Assembly (NCBI RefSeq): GCF_025195125.1
Contig: NZ_JAMGSL010000001.1
Span: 1 to 64,000, forward strand
DNA length: 64,000 nucleotides
Reading direction: 5' to 3'
Source of the DNA: Streptomyces sp. Je 1-79
GTDB lineage: Bacteria; Actinomycetota; Actinomycetes; Streptomycetales; Streptomycetaceae
Of the stretch, positions 9,499 to 17,538 are shown piece after piece. Position 1 is the first letter of the stretch; the number at the start of each line of letters is the position of its first letter. The translations under genes and the position numbers were made by a program. A model generated the notes under the pieces. That model made no database searches, had not been told where the DNA came from, and saw only the letters and a list, made by a program, of their open reading frames with translations.

Positions 9499-9933
9499 GT
9501 GACGGACTCGACGGCCACGCAGAGCGCGACCCGACGACCTTCGCTGTCCGCGAGCGTCGACTACGACATCGATGACGGGGTGATCGCTTCCGCTCGCGAC
9601 TTCATCGCCGACTTCCTCAGCGCCTCCCCGGCGGTGGGGCGTGAACCGGTGGCGCGTGAGCGCATCGACCTCGCACGTCTGGTGGTCAGCGAGCTGGTGA
9701 CCAACGTGGTGCGGCACGCACCGGGCCCCTGCCGGGTCCTGCTGGAGCTGTTCGACGAGGCCCTGGAGATCTCGGTGTTCGACCGGCGGGAGGCGTCTCC
9801 TGTGCCCCGCGGCCATGACCCCGGCCGGATCGGCCAGCACGGCGTCGAGATCGTGGTGGCCGTCTGCGAGAGTGTGAGTGTGGAACCGCTGCCCTCGGGT
9901 AAGCGAGTCCGGGCGCGCCTCTCGCTCGCCTGA
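9499..9933 (+). CDS. RsbW-like ATP-binding regulator (GHKL anti-sigma/serine kinase family)
   Basis: This 144-residue single-domain protein starts at GTG 9499, immediately after a long purine-rich ribosome site (GGAGGAGGGG). It carries the GHKL ATPase signatures: the N box SELVTNVVRHA (about residues 57-67), a G1-like FDRR segment and GRIGQHGVEIV as the G2-like box. Such proteins phosphorylate STAS antagonists and bind sigma factors, or in Streptomyces often act as stand-alone regulators. It lies 161 bp upstream of a SigB/SigF-type sigma gene, which is the usual anti-sigma/sigma order, so a direct pairing is likely but inferred. Confidence 0.87.
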   Translation: MTDSTATQSATRRPSLSASVDYDIDDGVIASARDFIADFLSASPAVGREPVARERIDLARLVVSELVTNVVRHAPGPCRVLLELFDEALEISVFDRREASPVPRGHDPGRIGQHGVEIVVAVCESVSVEPLPSGKRVRARLSLA

Positions 9934-10094
9934 TCCGAAAGGGCCACCGCAATTGGGGTGGATCGGGACAGGGTCGGGCGAATCGGAGCGCCGGAGAAAA
10001 CTGATTCACATTCATGGGAATGCTTCGGCGGACTCGGGGCAGGCGGTCTGCTGACGGGGAGTCGAATGTTCGAGCTACGAGGGAGGTCGTCCGA

Positions 10095-10949
10095 GTGCCG
10101 ACTGCGGTGACGACGGAGACGAAGGCCCGAGCCGGAGCGAGTGTGGGGGGTCTTCCCGTACTCGAAGCGCCTCGCAAGGTCGCCCCCAAGGACGCACGAG
10201 AGCTGTCGAAGGTGTTCTTCGACAAGATGGCGGTGCTGGAAGAGGGGACCCACGAGTACCAGTACGCACGCAACACGCTGATCGAGATGAACATGTCGCT
10301 CGTGCGGTACGCGGCCGGGCGGTTCCGGGCCCGCGGTGACGAGATGGAGGACATCGTCCAGGTCGGCACGATCGGTCTGATCAAGGCCATCGACCGGTTC
10401 GACATAACGCGTGAGGTGGAGTTCACCAGCTTCGCCGTCCCGTACATCGTGGGCGAGATCAAGCGCTTCTTCCGCGACACCTCCTGGGCGGTCCACGTGC
10501 CCCGTCGGCTCCAGGAGGCCCGGGTCGAACTCGCCAAGGCGACGGAGGAGCTGAGCACCCGCCTGGGCCGGTCGCCGACCGTCGCGGAGCTGGCGACGCT
10601 GATGAACCTCTCCGAGGACGAGGTCATCGAGGCCCGCGTGGCCTCCAACGGATACAACTCCACGTCCCTGGACGCCGCCATCGGCGCGGACGACGACGAC
10701 GCGGCGCTGTCGGACTTCATCGGGGCCGAGGACCCGGCCCTGGAACTCTTCGAGGACTTCCACACCCTCGCCCCCCTCCTCGTGGAGCTCGACGAGCGGG
10801 CCCGCCGCATTCTGCACCTGCGCTTCGTCGAGGAGATGACGCAGTCGGAGATCGGCGCGGAGCTCGGCATCTCGCAGATGCATGTCTCCCGGCTCCTCTC
10901 CCGCAACCTGGAGCAGCTGCGGAAGGGCATGCTCGACGGTGTCGGGTAG
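10095..10949 (+). CDS. RNA polymerase sigma factor, SigB/SigF/SigG family
   Basis: This 284-residue group 3 sigma factor has region 2 (MSLVRYAAGRFRARGDEMED then QVGTIGLIKAIDRFD), the FTSFAVPYIVGEIKRFFRD segment, a region 3 with VPRRLQE and a region 4 helix-turn-helix (EIGAELGISQMHVSRLL). I prefer GTG 10095, with GGGAGG eight bases upstream, over the longer frame from ATG 10014, whose extra residues are Arg-rich and lack a ribosome site. In Streptomyces these factors drive osmotic, oxidative and developmental stress regulons and are held by RsbW-type anti-sigma factors. The upstream RsbW-like and STAS genes match that circuit. A very strong hairpin follows the stop. Confidence 0.93.
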   Translation: MPTAVTTETKARAGASVGGLPVLEAPRKVAPKDARELSKVFFDKMAVLEEGTHEYQYARNTLIEMNMSLVRYAAGRFRARGDEMEDIVQVGTIGLIKAIDRFDITREVEFTSFAVPYIVGEIKRFFRDTSWAVHVPRRLQEARVELAKATEELSTRLGRSPTVAELATLMNLSEDEVIEARVASNGYNSTSLDAAIGADDDDAALSDFIGAEDPALELFEDFHTLAPLLVELDERARRILHLRFVEEMTQSEIGAELGISQMHVSRLLSRNLEQLRKGMLDGVG

Positions 10950-10977
10950 TCGTTCCCGGAGACTCCGGCCCCCGGAG

Positions 10978-11040
10978 ACCCGGACACGCGGAACGGCCTC
11001 ACCAACCCCCTTCTGGTGAGGCCGTTCCGCGTGTCCGGGT
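10978..11040. terminator. 27-bp perfect-stem hairpin downstream of the sigma gene
   Basis: The arms 10978-11004 and 11014-11040 are exactly complementary over 27 bases, with a 9-base C/T-rich loop. A further outer pair (CCCGGAGACC at 10971-10980 and GGTCTCCGGG at 11053-11062) can extend the fold after a 12-base bulge. It begins 28 bases after the sigma factor stop and has no U-tract, as is usual for Streptomyces terminators. Confidence 0.88.
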
Positions 11041-11079
11041 TCTCCTGTTCCTGGTCTCCGGGGAGCCTTCCGGGTCTTA

Positions 11080-11147
11080 GAACGGCCTGACGCACACAAG
11101 GCCCCGTCCCGGATCCGGGACGGGGCCTTGTGTGCGTCAGGCCGTTC
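11080..11147. terminator. 68-bp perfect palindrome, terminator of the WhiB-like gene
   Basis: Bases 11080-11113 are the exact reverse complement of 11114-11147, giving a 68-bp palindrome with no spacer and GGATCC at its centre. It ends 10 bases from the whiB-like stop codon and would form a GC-rich stem on either strand. Its outer sequence GAACGGCCT also occurs inside the neighbouring sigma hairpin. Confidence 0.87.
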
Positions 11148-11156
11148 GACCGCCGT

Positions 11157-11414
11157 TCAGGCCGGCCTGTGGGACCGTCGGCGCAGGCGGCGCTTCAAGG
11201 ACTGGCGTTCGTCCTCGCGCAGGCCTCCCCACACGCCGGAGAGCTGGCGCGAGTCGTCCATCGCCCAGTCCAGACACGCCTGGCGAACGGGGCACTCCCG
11301 GCAGACCTCCTTGGCCTCCTCCGCCTGGATCAGCGCGGGAGCCCCCGTCCCCACAGGGAAGAAGAGGTCGGGGTCGACGTTCTGACAAGCAGCGGATTCC
11401 CGCCAGCCCACCAT
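11157..11414 (-). CDS. WhiB-like iron-sulfur transcriptional regulator (WblE-like)
   Basis: This 85-residue Wbl protein has four Cys in the family pattern: one in SAACQ, then CRECPVRQAC. The G[VI]WGG turn is present (SGVWGGL) and the C-terminal tail is strongly basic (KRRLRRRSHR). Family members bind a 4Fe-4S cluster and act with sigma factors. The start is ATG 11414 with AGGAGG five bases upstream; the longer frame from 11462 adds 16 residues without a ribosome site. The spacing and the PxLFFP segment resemble WblE more than WhiB or WhiD, but the subgroup is only a judgement from memory. It converges on the sigma factor gene through the two hairpins. Confidence 0.92.
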   Translation of the reverse strand: MVGWRESAACQNVDPDLFFPVGTGAPALIQAEEAKEVCRECPVRQACLDWAMDDSRQLSGVWGGLREDERQSLKRRLRRRSHRPA

Positions 11415-11538
11415 GGGTTCCTCCTGTCGCGTGAACGGATGAGTCTCTTCTCTTCGGCTCACCGCCCATGGCCACTTGAAACCCCGTCACCCCTTCTGTT
11501 CGCGCCCCGATTCCACGTGACTCCGGCCGCCCGCGCCG

Positions 11539-12591
11539 TCAGTGGTGGTGGGAGCCGCCGGAGGCCGACGGGGCCGCGCCCTCCCGAGCGGAAGGCTCCG
11601 TCCGAGTGCCGGGTTCCTCCCGCCCCGCCCCCGCGTGGTGCGATCCGTGGCCCGGTACGGTGCCGTCCGGCTTGGCCACCAGGAAGAGACCGGCCATGCC
11701 CATGTCGGAGTGGCTCTGGACGTGGCAGTGGTACATCCAGGCCCCGGCCCCGACGTGCTCGCCCGCGATGATCTGGAAGCCGAACGAGTCCGCCGGACCG
11801 GTGATCTTGTTGTCGATGATCCGGCTCACGTCGTCCGGGCCGGACAGAAGGCCCGTACGGTTGTCGGCCCAGCGGTGACCGTGCATGTGGAACGTGTGGT
11901 AGTACTCGCCGTGCGTGATCATGACGATCTCCACCCGGTCGCCCACCGTGGCGCGGAAGTCCGGCGGTTCCGCCGCCGGCCGGTTGTTGATCGTCATGTC
12001 GTTGAAGACGATGGTGAACTGCTTGTCCGGGAGGATGTCGCCCTTGCGGCGCACCACCAGGGCGCCGTACAGGCCCTTGCGGATGCCTCCGGTGCCGTGG
12101 TCCGTGCCGACGACGTGGTCGTGGTAGTGCCAGTACCCGGCGCTGCCGGGGCGCCAGGTGCCGTCGGAGCGGCGGCCGGGGGCGTGGGTGCGCCAGGTGT
12201 ACGTGCGGGTGGCGCCCGGTTCGACATGGCTGCCGCTCATCCTCGTACCGTCGTTGTCGATGTCGTAGTCCACGCCGTGCGGGTGCAGGCTCACGGGGAC
12301 GTCCATCAGGTTCTCGAACTCGATGTGGATCGTGTCGCCCTCGATGAGCTCGATCAGCGGGCCGGGTACGGACGCCTTGCCCTTCTCCAGGCCGTACCCC
12401 ATCCGTCCGTCGGCCAACTTCTCCGCGTACAGCTTGAGATGGCGTATCCGGCCGCCCGCCGGGGCAGTTCTCAGGGCGGCTGCCGTGCCGGGTGTGGCGC
12501 TTGAGGCGGAGGTGAGTGACAACGATGTCACGCCGGTCGCGGCGACGGCCCCGCCTGCGAGCAGGCGACGGTTGAAGCTGCGTCTGTCCAT
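11539..12591 (-). CDS. Two-domain small laccase (multicopper oxidase), Tat-exported
   Basis: This 350-residue protein has a twin-arginine signal (RRSFNRR followed by an Ala/Gly-rich hydrophobic stretch to about residue 35). Copper ligands are complete: HPHG (His103/105), HYHDH (155-159), HTFHMHGH (232-239) and [12 protein letters not shown] (His288, Cys289, His290, His294, axial Met299). Length and motif order match the trimeric two-domain laccases such as SLAC/EpoA, which oxidise phenols and reduce oxygen to water outside the cell. The start is ATG 12591 with GGAGAG seven bases upstream. The C-terminal 40 residues are His/Ala/Gly-rich and end in HHH. It is divergent from the ThuA/sorbosone-dehydrogenase operon, across 196 bp. 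Confidence 0.95.
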   Translation of the reverse strand: MDRRSFNRRLLAGGAVAATGVTSLSLTSASSATPGTAAALRTAPAGGRIRHLKLYAEKLADGRMGYGLEKGKASVPGPLIELIEGDTIHIEFENLMDVPVSLHPHGVDYDIDNDGTRMSGSHVEPGATRTYTWRTHAPGRRSDGTWRPGSAGYWHYHDHVVGTDHGTGGIRKGLYGALVVRRKGDILPDKQFTIVFNDMTINNRPAAEPPDFRATVGDRVEIVMITHGEYYHTFHMHGHRWADNRTGLLSGPDDVSRIIDNKITGPADSFGFQIIAGEHVGAGAWMYHCHVQSHSDMGMAGLFLVAKPDGTVPGHGSHHAGAGREEPGTRTEPSAREGAAPSASGGSHHH

Positions 12592-12787
12592 GTCGAACTC
12601 TCCGCTTCTCGGTGGAGATTGACGGGGTGAAGGGCCCCTGGGGACGGCCCACACGGTAGCGGGGCGGCTCTCGTTTCTCCACACCCAGGACAAAGTTCGT
12701 CCTGTTGTGGTCATAGGTATTGGCGAACCGTGCAAAGAGGTCTAGCTTCAACGGCTGTTGTTGTGACCTCAGAGGGATGGGTGACCC

Positions 12788-15280
12788 ATGAAGCGCACAC
12801 CACATCACCAATCGAGAACAAGAACAGGCTTTGCGGTGGCGGCACTTGGGGCCGGAGCCCTGACCGCATCCCTGCTCGGAGGAGGCCCCGCCTCGGCGAG
12901 ACCGTATCCGGACCCACCGTCGATCACCGCCTCGACAACGTTGTCTCTCCCGTCTCCGCCAGGCGGCGCGAACGTGCGGGTGCTCGTCTTCCACGGGTCG
13001 GCGACCGAGGAGTCGCCGACGGTCGACGCCGGCATCGCGGCCGTCGAGACCATCGGGCTGACCGGCCCGAGCGCCGGACGCTTCCGTACGGAGGCCACCG
13101 CCGACCCGGCCGTCTTCACCGACGCCAAACGGCTCGGCAGATACAACGCGGTGGTGTTCCTGACCGGGGGCGGCGACGTGCTCGATCCGGAGCAGGAGGC
13201 GGGCCTCGAGTCCTACATGGAGGCGGGCGGAGGGTTCGTCGGCGTCCACGAGGCGGCGCGCACCGAGCCGTACTCCACCTGGTTCAGCGGCCTGATCGGC
13301 GCACGGCCCACCGGGGCGCCGAGCAGCGCGCAGCGTGCGGTGGTGGAGGTCGGCGACCGGCAGCACCCGGCCACCGCGTCCCTTCCGCTGGAGTGGAAGC
13401 GGCCCGACAAGTGGTTCAACTGGGACCGCAACCCGTCCGGCACCGTCCACACCGTGGCGCGCGTCCGGGAAGCCTCGTACCAGCCCGCGGCCAAGCCGAA
13501 CGGCTGGGACCACCCTGTGTCCTGGTGCCGTGACTACGACGGCGGCCGGTCCTTCTACACCGCCATGGGCGGCACCGTCGACAGCTACGCCGAGGCGGAC
13601 TTCCGCGACCATCTGCGCGGCGCGATCGCCTGGACCGCCCGTATCTCCCAGGCGGACTGCAAGGCGACCATCGACGCCAACTACACCGCCGAGCGCGTCA
13701 CCAAGCCCAACCAGCCCGGCCAGAACGACCAGATCGGCGAGCCGCACGGCCTCGTCGCCGCTCCCGACGGGCGCATCCTGTACATCGGACGCGGCGGCGC
13801 CGACTCCAGCGTGCCGGTGGTCACCGACTGGAACAACCCGGACATCGGCAAGGGCAACGGCGAGATCCACGTCTACGACCCGAGGACCAAGCAGGTCACG
13901 AGGGCCGGAGCACTCACCGTCTTCGGCAACAAGGGCGGCGGCGACGAACTGGTCAAGAACGAGGAGGGGCTGCTCGGCATCGAGCTCGACCCCGGCTTCA
14001 TGACCAACGGCTGGGTCTATCTGCACTACACGCCGCACTCCCGGATCGACCGCGACGCGCACATGGGCGAGCGCAGGGTCTCCCGCTTCACCCTCGACCT
14101 CGCCACGAACCGGCTCGACCTGGCGAGCGAGAAGGTGCTGCTGAGCTGGCCCGTCCAGATCCACAGCTGCTGCCATGCGGGCGGCGGGATGGCCTGGGAC
14201 TCCAAGGGAAACCTCTACATCGCCACCGGAGACACCAACTCGTCCGGCTCCAGCGGCGGTTACTCGGGCAACAACCCCGCGCCGAACTTCAAGGGCGTCT
14301 CCTTCGCGGACGCGCGCCGCACCGCCGGCAACACCAACAACCTCAACGGCAAGATCCTTCGGATCCACCCGGAGGACGACGGCACGTACACCCTCCCCGA
14401 AGGCAATCTCTTCACGGGCGAGGAGACGGACGAGGGCGGCGGCAAGACCCGCGGCGAGATCTACGTGATGGGCGTGCGCAACCCCGCGCGCATCTCCGTC
14501 GACCAGAAGACCGACATCCTCTACGCGGGCTGGGTCGGCCCGGACGCGGGCGCGCCGTCGACGACCTGGGGCCCGGCCAAGTACGACACCTTCGCCGCGA
14601 TCACCAGGGCGGGGAACCACGGCTGGCCGTACTGCATGGGCAACAAGCAGCCCTACCGGGACCGCGGCCCGACCGATCCGAGCAAGCCGCTCGGCTGGTA
14701 CGACTGCAACGCGCCGAAGAACGAGTCGCCGAACAACGACGGGCTCGTGAACCTGCCGCCGGTGACGGCGAACACGATCTGGTACTCGCCCCAGGGCGGC
14801 GGCGTGGACTACCCGCGGGACGCGAACGGAGTCCCGAGCTACAAGCAGGAGGAGCAGAAGCTGCTGCTCCCGTGGCTCAAGGGCGGCGGGCAGGCCACCA
14901 TGAACGGGCCGCTCTACCGCTACGACGCCGCGAGCGACTCGGCCGTGAAGTGGCCGTCGTACTGGGACGGCAAGTGGTTCGTCGGTGACTTCTACGACGG
15001 CGACCAGCCGCGGCACGCCGTGCTGACCGATCCGAAGACCGTCGGCAAGGGCGGACTGCCCGTGCACGCCGAGTCGTTGAAGAAGATCATCCCGGTCGGG
15101 CAGGGCGGCATCCGCAACCTGATGGACTGGAAGTTCGCCCCCGACGGTTCGCTGTACGTCCTCGACTACGGGCGGGGCTTCTTCACCTCGCACCCCGACT
15201 CCGCGCTCTGGCGCGTGACCTACAAGGGCGGCGGGCCCACCCCGGCCGCGGACCAGCTCGCAAGGAAGGCGGCGCGGTGA
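12788..15280 (+). CDS. Secreted ThuA-like / glucose-sorbosone dehydrogenase-like fusion protein
   Basis: This 830-residue protein has an N-terminal signal peptide (cleavage near ASARP, about residue 38). A ThuA-type domain (about 60-290) contains VLVFHGSA, the VVFLTGGGDVL strand and GGGFVGVHEAA. A beta-propeller of the glucose/sorbosone dehydrogenase family (about 315-815) follows, with GEPHGLVAAPDGRILYIG, EEGLLGIELDP, the YLHYTP segment, HSCCHAGGGMAWDSKGNLYIATGD and NGKILRI. Such propellers bind PQQ or act on sugars; ThuA proteins are linked to oxidation of trehalose and related glycosides to 3-keto forms. Cofactor and substrate cannot be read from sequence. Its stop overlaps the start of the next gene (GTGA), so the two are translationally coupled. 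Confidence 0.88.
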   Translation: MKRTPHHQSRTRTGFAVAALGAGALTASLLGGGPASARPYPDPPSITASTTLSLPSPPGGANVRVLVFHGSATEESPTVDAGIAAVETIGLTGPSAGRFRTEATADPAVFTDAKRLGRYNAVVFLTGGGDVLDPEQEAGLESYMEAGGGFVGVHEAARTEPYSTWFSGLIGARPTGAPSSAQRAVVEVGDRQHPATASLPLEWKRPDKWFNWDRNPSGTVHTVARVREASYQPAAKPNGWDHPVSWCRDYDGGRSFYTAMGGTVDSYAEADFRDHLRGAIAWTARISQADCKATIDANYTAERVTKPNQPGQNDQIGEPHGLVAAPDGRILYIGRGGADSSVPVVTDWNNPDIGKGNGEIHVYDPRTKQVTRAGALTVFGNKGGGDELVKNEEGLLGIELDPGFMTNGWVYLHYTPHSRIDRDAHMGERRVSRFTLDLATNRLDLASEKVLLSWPVQIHSCCHAGGGMAWDSKGNLYIATGDTNSSGSSGGYSGNNPAPNFKGVSFADARRTAGNTNNLNGKILRIHPEDDGTYTLPEGNLFTGEETDEGGGKTRGEIYVMGVRNPARISVDQKTDILYAGWVGPDAGAPSTTWGPAKYDTFAAITRAGNHGWPYCMGNKQPYRDRGPTDPSKPLGWYDCNAPKNESPNNDGLVNLPPVTANTIWYSPQGGGVDYPRDANGVPSYKQEEQKLLLPWLKGGGQATMNGPLYRYDAASDSAVKWPSYWDGKWFVGDFYDGDQPRHAVLTDPKTVGKGGLPVHAESLKKIIPVGQGGIRNLMDWKFAPDGSLYVLDYGRGFFTSHPDSALWRVTYKGGGPTPAADQLARKAAR

Positions 15281-17484
15281 CCATGAGACACGGTGACGGG
15301 AGGCTGTGGGCGGCCCTGCTGGCCGCCGTCGCGATGATCGTGGGGCTGACCTCGGCATCCGCCTACGGCAGGAGCGACGACGGGCGGCGGTCCGCCGCGG
15401 CGCAGGTGCTGACCTGGAAGGCGGGCGACCCGATCGACCGCTACCTGGAGTTCCCCACCACGGCGGTGGCCGGCGCGACGACCATCGTCTTCGAGAACAG
15501 CACGGCCACCGGCAACACGACCGGTATGCCGCACACCCTGACGTTCGACGTCTCCGACCCCGAGTACAACAACGACGTCCCGCTCAACATCCTGGCCAAC
15601 CCGAGCGACGCGAACGGTGGCCGGCACACGGCCGAGGTGACGCTGACCCCGGGCCGGTACCTCTTCAAGTGCACGATCCCCGGGCACGGCCAGATGCAGG
15701 GCATCCTCACCGTCACCGAGGGCGGCGGTGAGGACACCACCGCACCGGAGACCACCGCGAAGGTGGAGGGTGACCGCAACGCCGACGGCGCCTACGTCGG
15801 CCAGGCGACGGTCACGCTCGCTGCGACGGACGCCGGGTCGGGCGTCGACAAGGTCGAGTACGCGGTCGGGGCGGACGGCCCGTGGCAGCCGTACACCGTC
15901 CCGGTCGTCGTCGACCAGGTCGGCGCGCACACGATCCGCTACCGGGCGAGCGACAAGGCGGGCAACACGGCCGCCGAGAAGACCGCCGACTTCACCGTCG
16001 TCGCCCCGCCGACCGACGACACGACGGCGCCGGAGACCTCGGCGACGGTCACCGGAGAACAGGACGACCAGGGCCGCTACCTCGACATGGCCACGGTGAC
16101 GGTGACGGCATCCGACACCGGCTCGGGCGTCAACACCATCGAGTACGCGATCGGCGACGGCGCCTGGCAGCCGTACACCGCGCCCGTGATGGTGCACGAG
16201 GCGGGCACCCACACCGTCCGCTACAAGGCGAGCGACAAGGCCGGCAACGCGGCGGCGGAGAAGTCCGTCGGCTTCACGGTCGTGACGCAGCCCGACCCGG
16301 ACACCACCGCCCCCGAGGCCTCCGCCTCCGTCGCCGGGGTGCGCGACTCCGACGGCGCGTACATCACCAGCGCCACGGTCACCCTGTCGGCGACGGACGC
16401 GGACTCGGGCCTCGACCGGATCGAGTACTCGCTCGACGGCGGCCCCTACCTCGCCTACACCACCGCGGTGATCGTCGACCGGGTCGGCCGCCACACGGTG
16501 CTGTACAGGGCGACGGACAAGGCGGGCAACACCTCCACGGCGAGGAGCACGGCCTTCACCGTCGCCGAGGGCGGCGGGGTGCCGGCGCCCGACTGCCCCG
16601 AGTTCGACGAGCGGTCGACCGTCATCGTCGGGACCGTCGACACCGGCGTCCCGAACCGGATGACGAACCGCCGCTGCACCGTCAACGAACTCATCGAGGA
16701 CGAGAAGGACTGGTCCTCGCACGCACTGTTCCTCAAGCACGTCGACACCGTGGTCGACCGGCTGCTCGCCGACGGCGTCATCGACACCCGCGAGCACAGG
16801 AAGATCTACCGTGCGGCCAAGCAGTCGGGCATCGGCAAGCCGGGCCAGACCGAGGGCTACCGCGATCTGTTCGACGGCAGCGCGGCGAGCTTCTCGAAGT
16901 GGCAGCACGTCGGCGGCGGCAGCTTCGCGCTCAGCGCGGACGGGGCCATGACCAGCAGCACCACGGTGCCGGGCATGGGCATGCTGTGGTTCCCGCAGAG
17001 GCAGTACGGGGACTTCTCGCTCAAGCTCCAGTGGCGCGACGACGCCCCCGGGGCCGGCAACGCCAACGGCGGCGTCTTCGTGCGCTTCCCGTACGTCCAC
17101 GACAACCCCGAGGAGTCACGTCCGGAGTGGGTCGCCATCAAGTACGGCCATGAGATCCAGGTCCTCGACCGGCCCGACGGCGACATGTACAAGACGGGCT
17201 CGGTCTACGGCTTCGACCGCGTGGGCCTCGCCGGCGCCGGGGTGACGCCCAAGGGCACGTGGAACGACTACGAGATCCGCGTGGAGGGCCAGCACTACTC
17301 GGTCTTCCGCAACGGCAAGCTGATCAACGAGTTCGACAACACCGGTGGTCAGCTCTTCCAGCCACCGCGCTCCGACGACCCGGGCACCGATGGCCGGCGG
17401 TACGCCTCCGGCTACATCGGCCTCCAGGTCCACGGGACGACGGACGTCATCTCCTACCGCAACATCCGAGTGAAGGAGCTGTAG
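15277..17484 (+). CDS. Secreted cupredoxin / triple Ig-like repeat / DUF1080 (3-keto-disaccharide hydrolase-like) protein
   Basis: This 735-residue protein starts at GTG 15277, overlapping the upstream stop, with AAGGAAGG seven bases before it; ATG 15283 is a weaker alternative. After a signal peptide, a plastocyanin-like domain (about residues 45-150) carries type I copper ligands: an early His in MPHTLTF and the cluster CTIPGHGQM. Three Ig-like repeats of about 95 residues follow, each opening DTTAPE and ending in an ASDKAGN or ATDKAGN segment (about 155-430). After a linker, a DUF1080 domain begins at DLFDGS (about 530) and includes NGGVFVRFP and YEIRVEGQHYSVFRNGKLINEF in sequence. DUF1080 proteins include hydrolases of 3-keto-disaccharides. 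The fusion suggests a cell-surface partner for the upstream dehydrogenase. Confidence 0.88.
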   Translation: MTMRHGDGRLWAALLAAVAMIVGLTSASAYGRSDDGRRSAAAQVLTWKAGDPIDRYLEFPTTAVAGATTIVFENSTATGNTTGMPHTLTFDVSDPEYNNDVPLNILANPSDANGGRHTAEVTLTPGRYLFKCTIPGHGQMQGILTVTEGGGEDTTAPETTAKVEGDRNADGAYVGQATVTLAATDAGSGVDKVEYAVGADGPWQPYTVPVVVDQVGAHTIRYRASDKAGNTAAEKTADFTVVAPPTDDTTAPETSATVTGEQDDQGRYLDMATVTVTASDTGSGVNTIEYAIGDGAWQPYTAPVMVHEAGTHTVRYKASDKAGNAAAEKSVGFTVVTQPDPDTTAPEASASVAGVRDSDGAYITSATVTLSATDADSGLDRIEYSLDGGPYLAYTTAVIVDRVGRHTVLYRATDKAGNTSTARSTAFTVAEGGGVPAPDCPEFDERSTVIVGTVDTGVPNRMTNRRCTVNELIEDEKDWSSHALFLKHVDTVVDRLLADGVIDTREHRKIYRAAKQSGIGKPGQTEGYRDLFDGSAASFSKWQHVGGGSFALSADGAMTSSTTVPGMGMLWFPQRQYGDFSLKLQWRDDAPGAGNANGGVFVRFPYVHDNPEESRPEWVAIKYGHEIQVLDRPDGDMYKTGSVYGFDRVGLAGAGVTPKGTWNDYEIRVEGQHYSVFRNGKLINEFDNTGGQLFQPPRSDDPGTDGRRYASGYIGLQVHGTTDVISYRNIRVKEL

Positions 17485-17500
17485 CCGCCGGACGGTGTCA

Positions 17501-17532
17501 GGGCCCCTCTCCCGTACCCGGGGGAGGGGCCC
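17501..17532. terminator. Bidirectional hairpin between convergent genes
   Basis: The arms GGGCCCCTCTCCCG and CGGGGGAGGGGCCC pair over 14 bases with one G-U-type mismatch and a 4-base loop. It lies between the DUF1080 gene stop (17484) and the convergent PP2C gene stop (17539). Confidence 0.82.
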
Positions 17533-17538
17533 GTGCCT

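Noticed and set aside
11459..15358. A 1299-residue minus-strand open frame across the laccase and ThuA region
   Set aside because: It is antisense to genes with clear domains, is rich in Arg/Val/Gly typical of high-GC shadow frames and has no ribosome site or recognisable fold.
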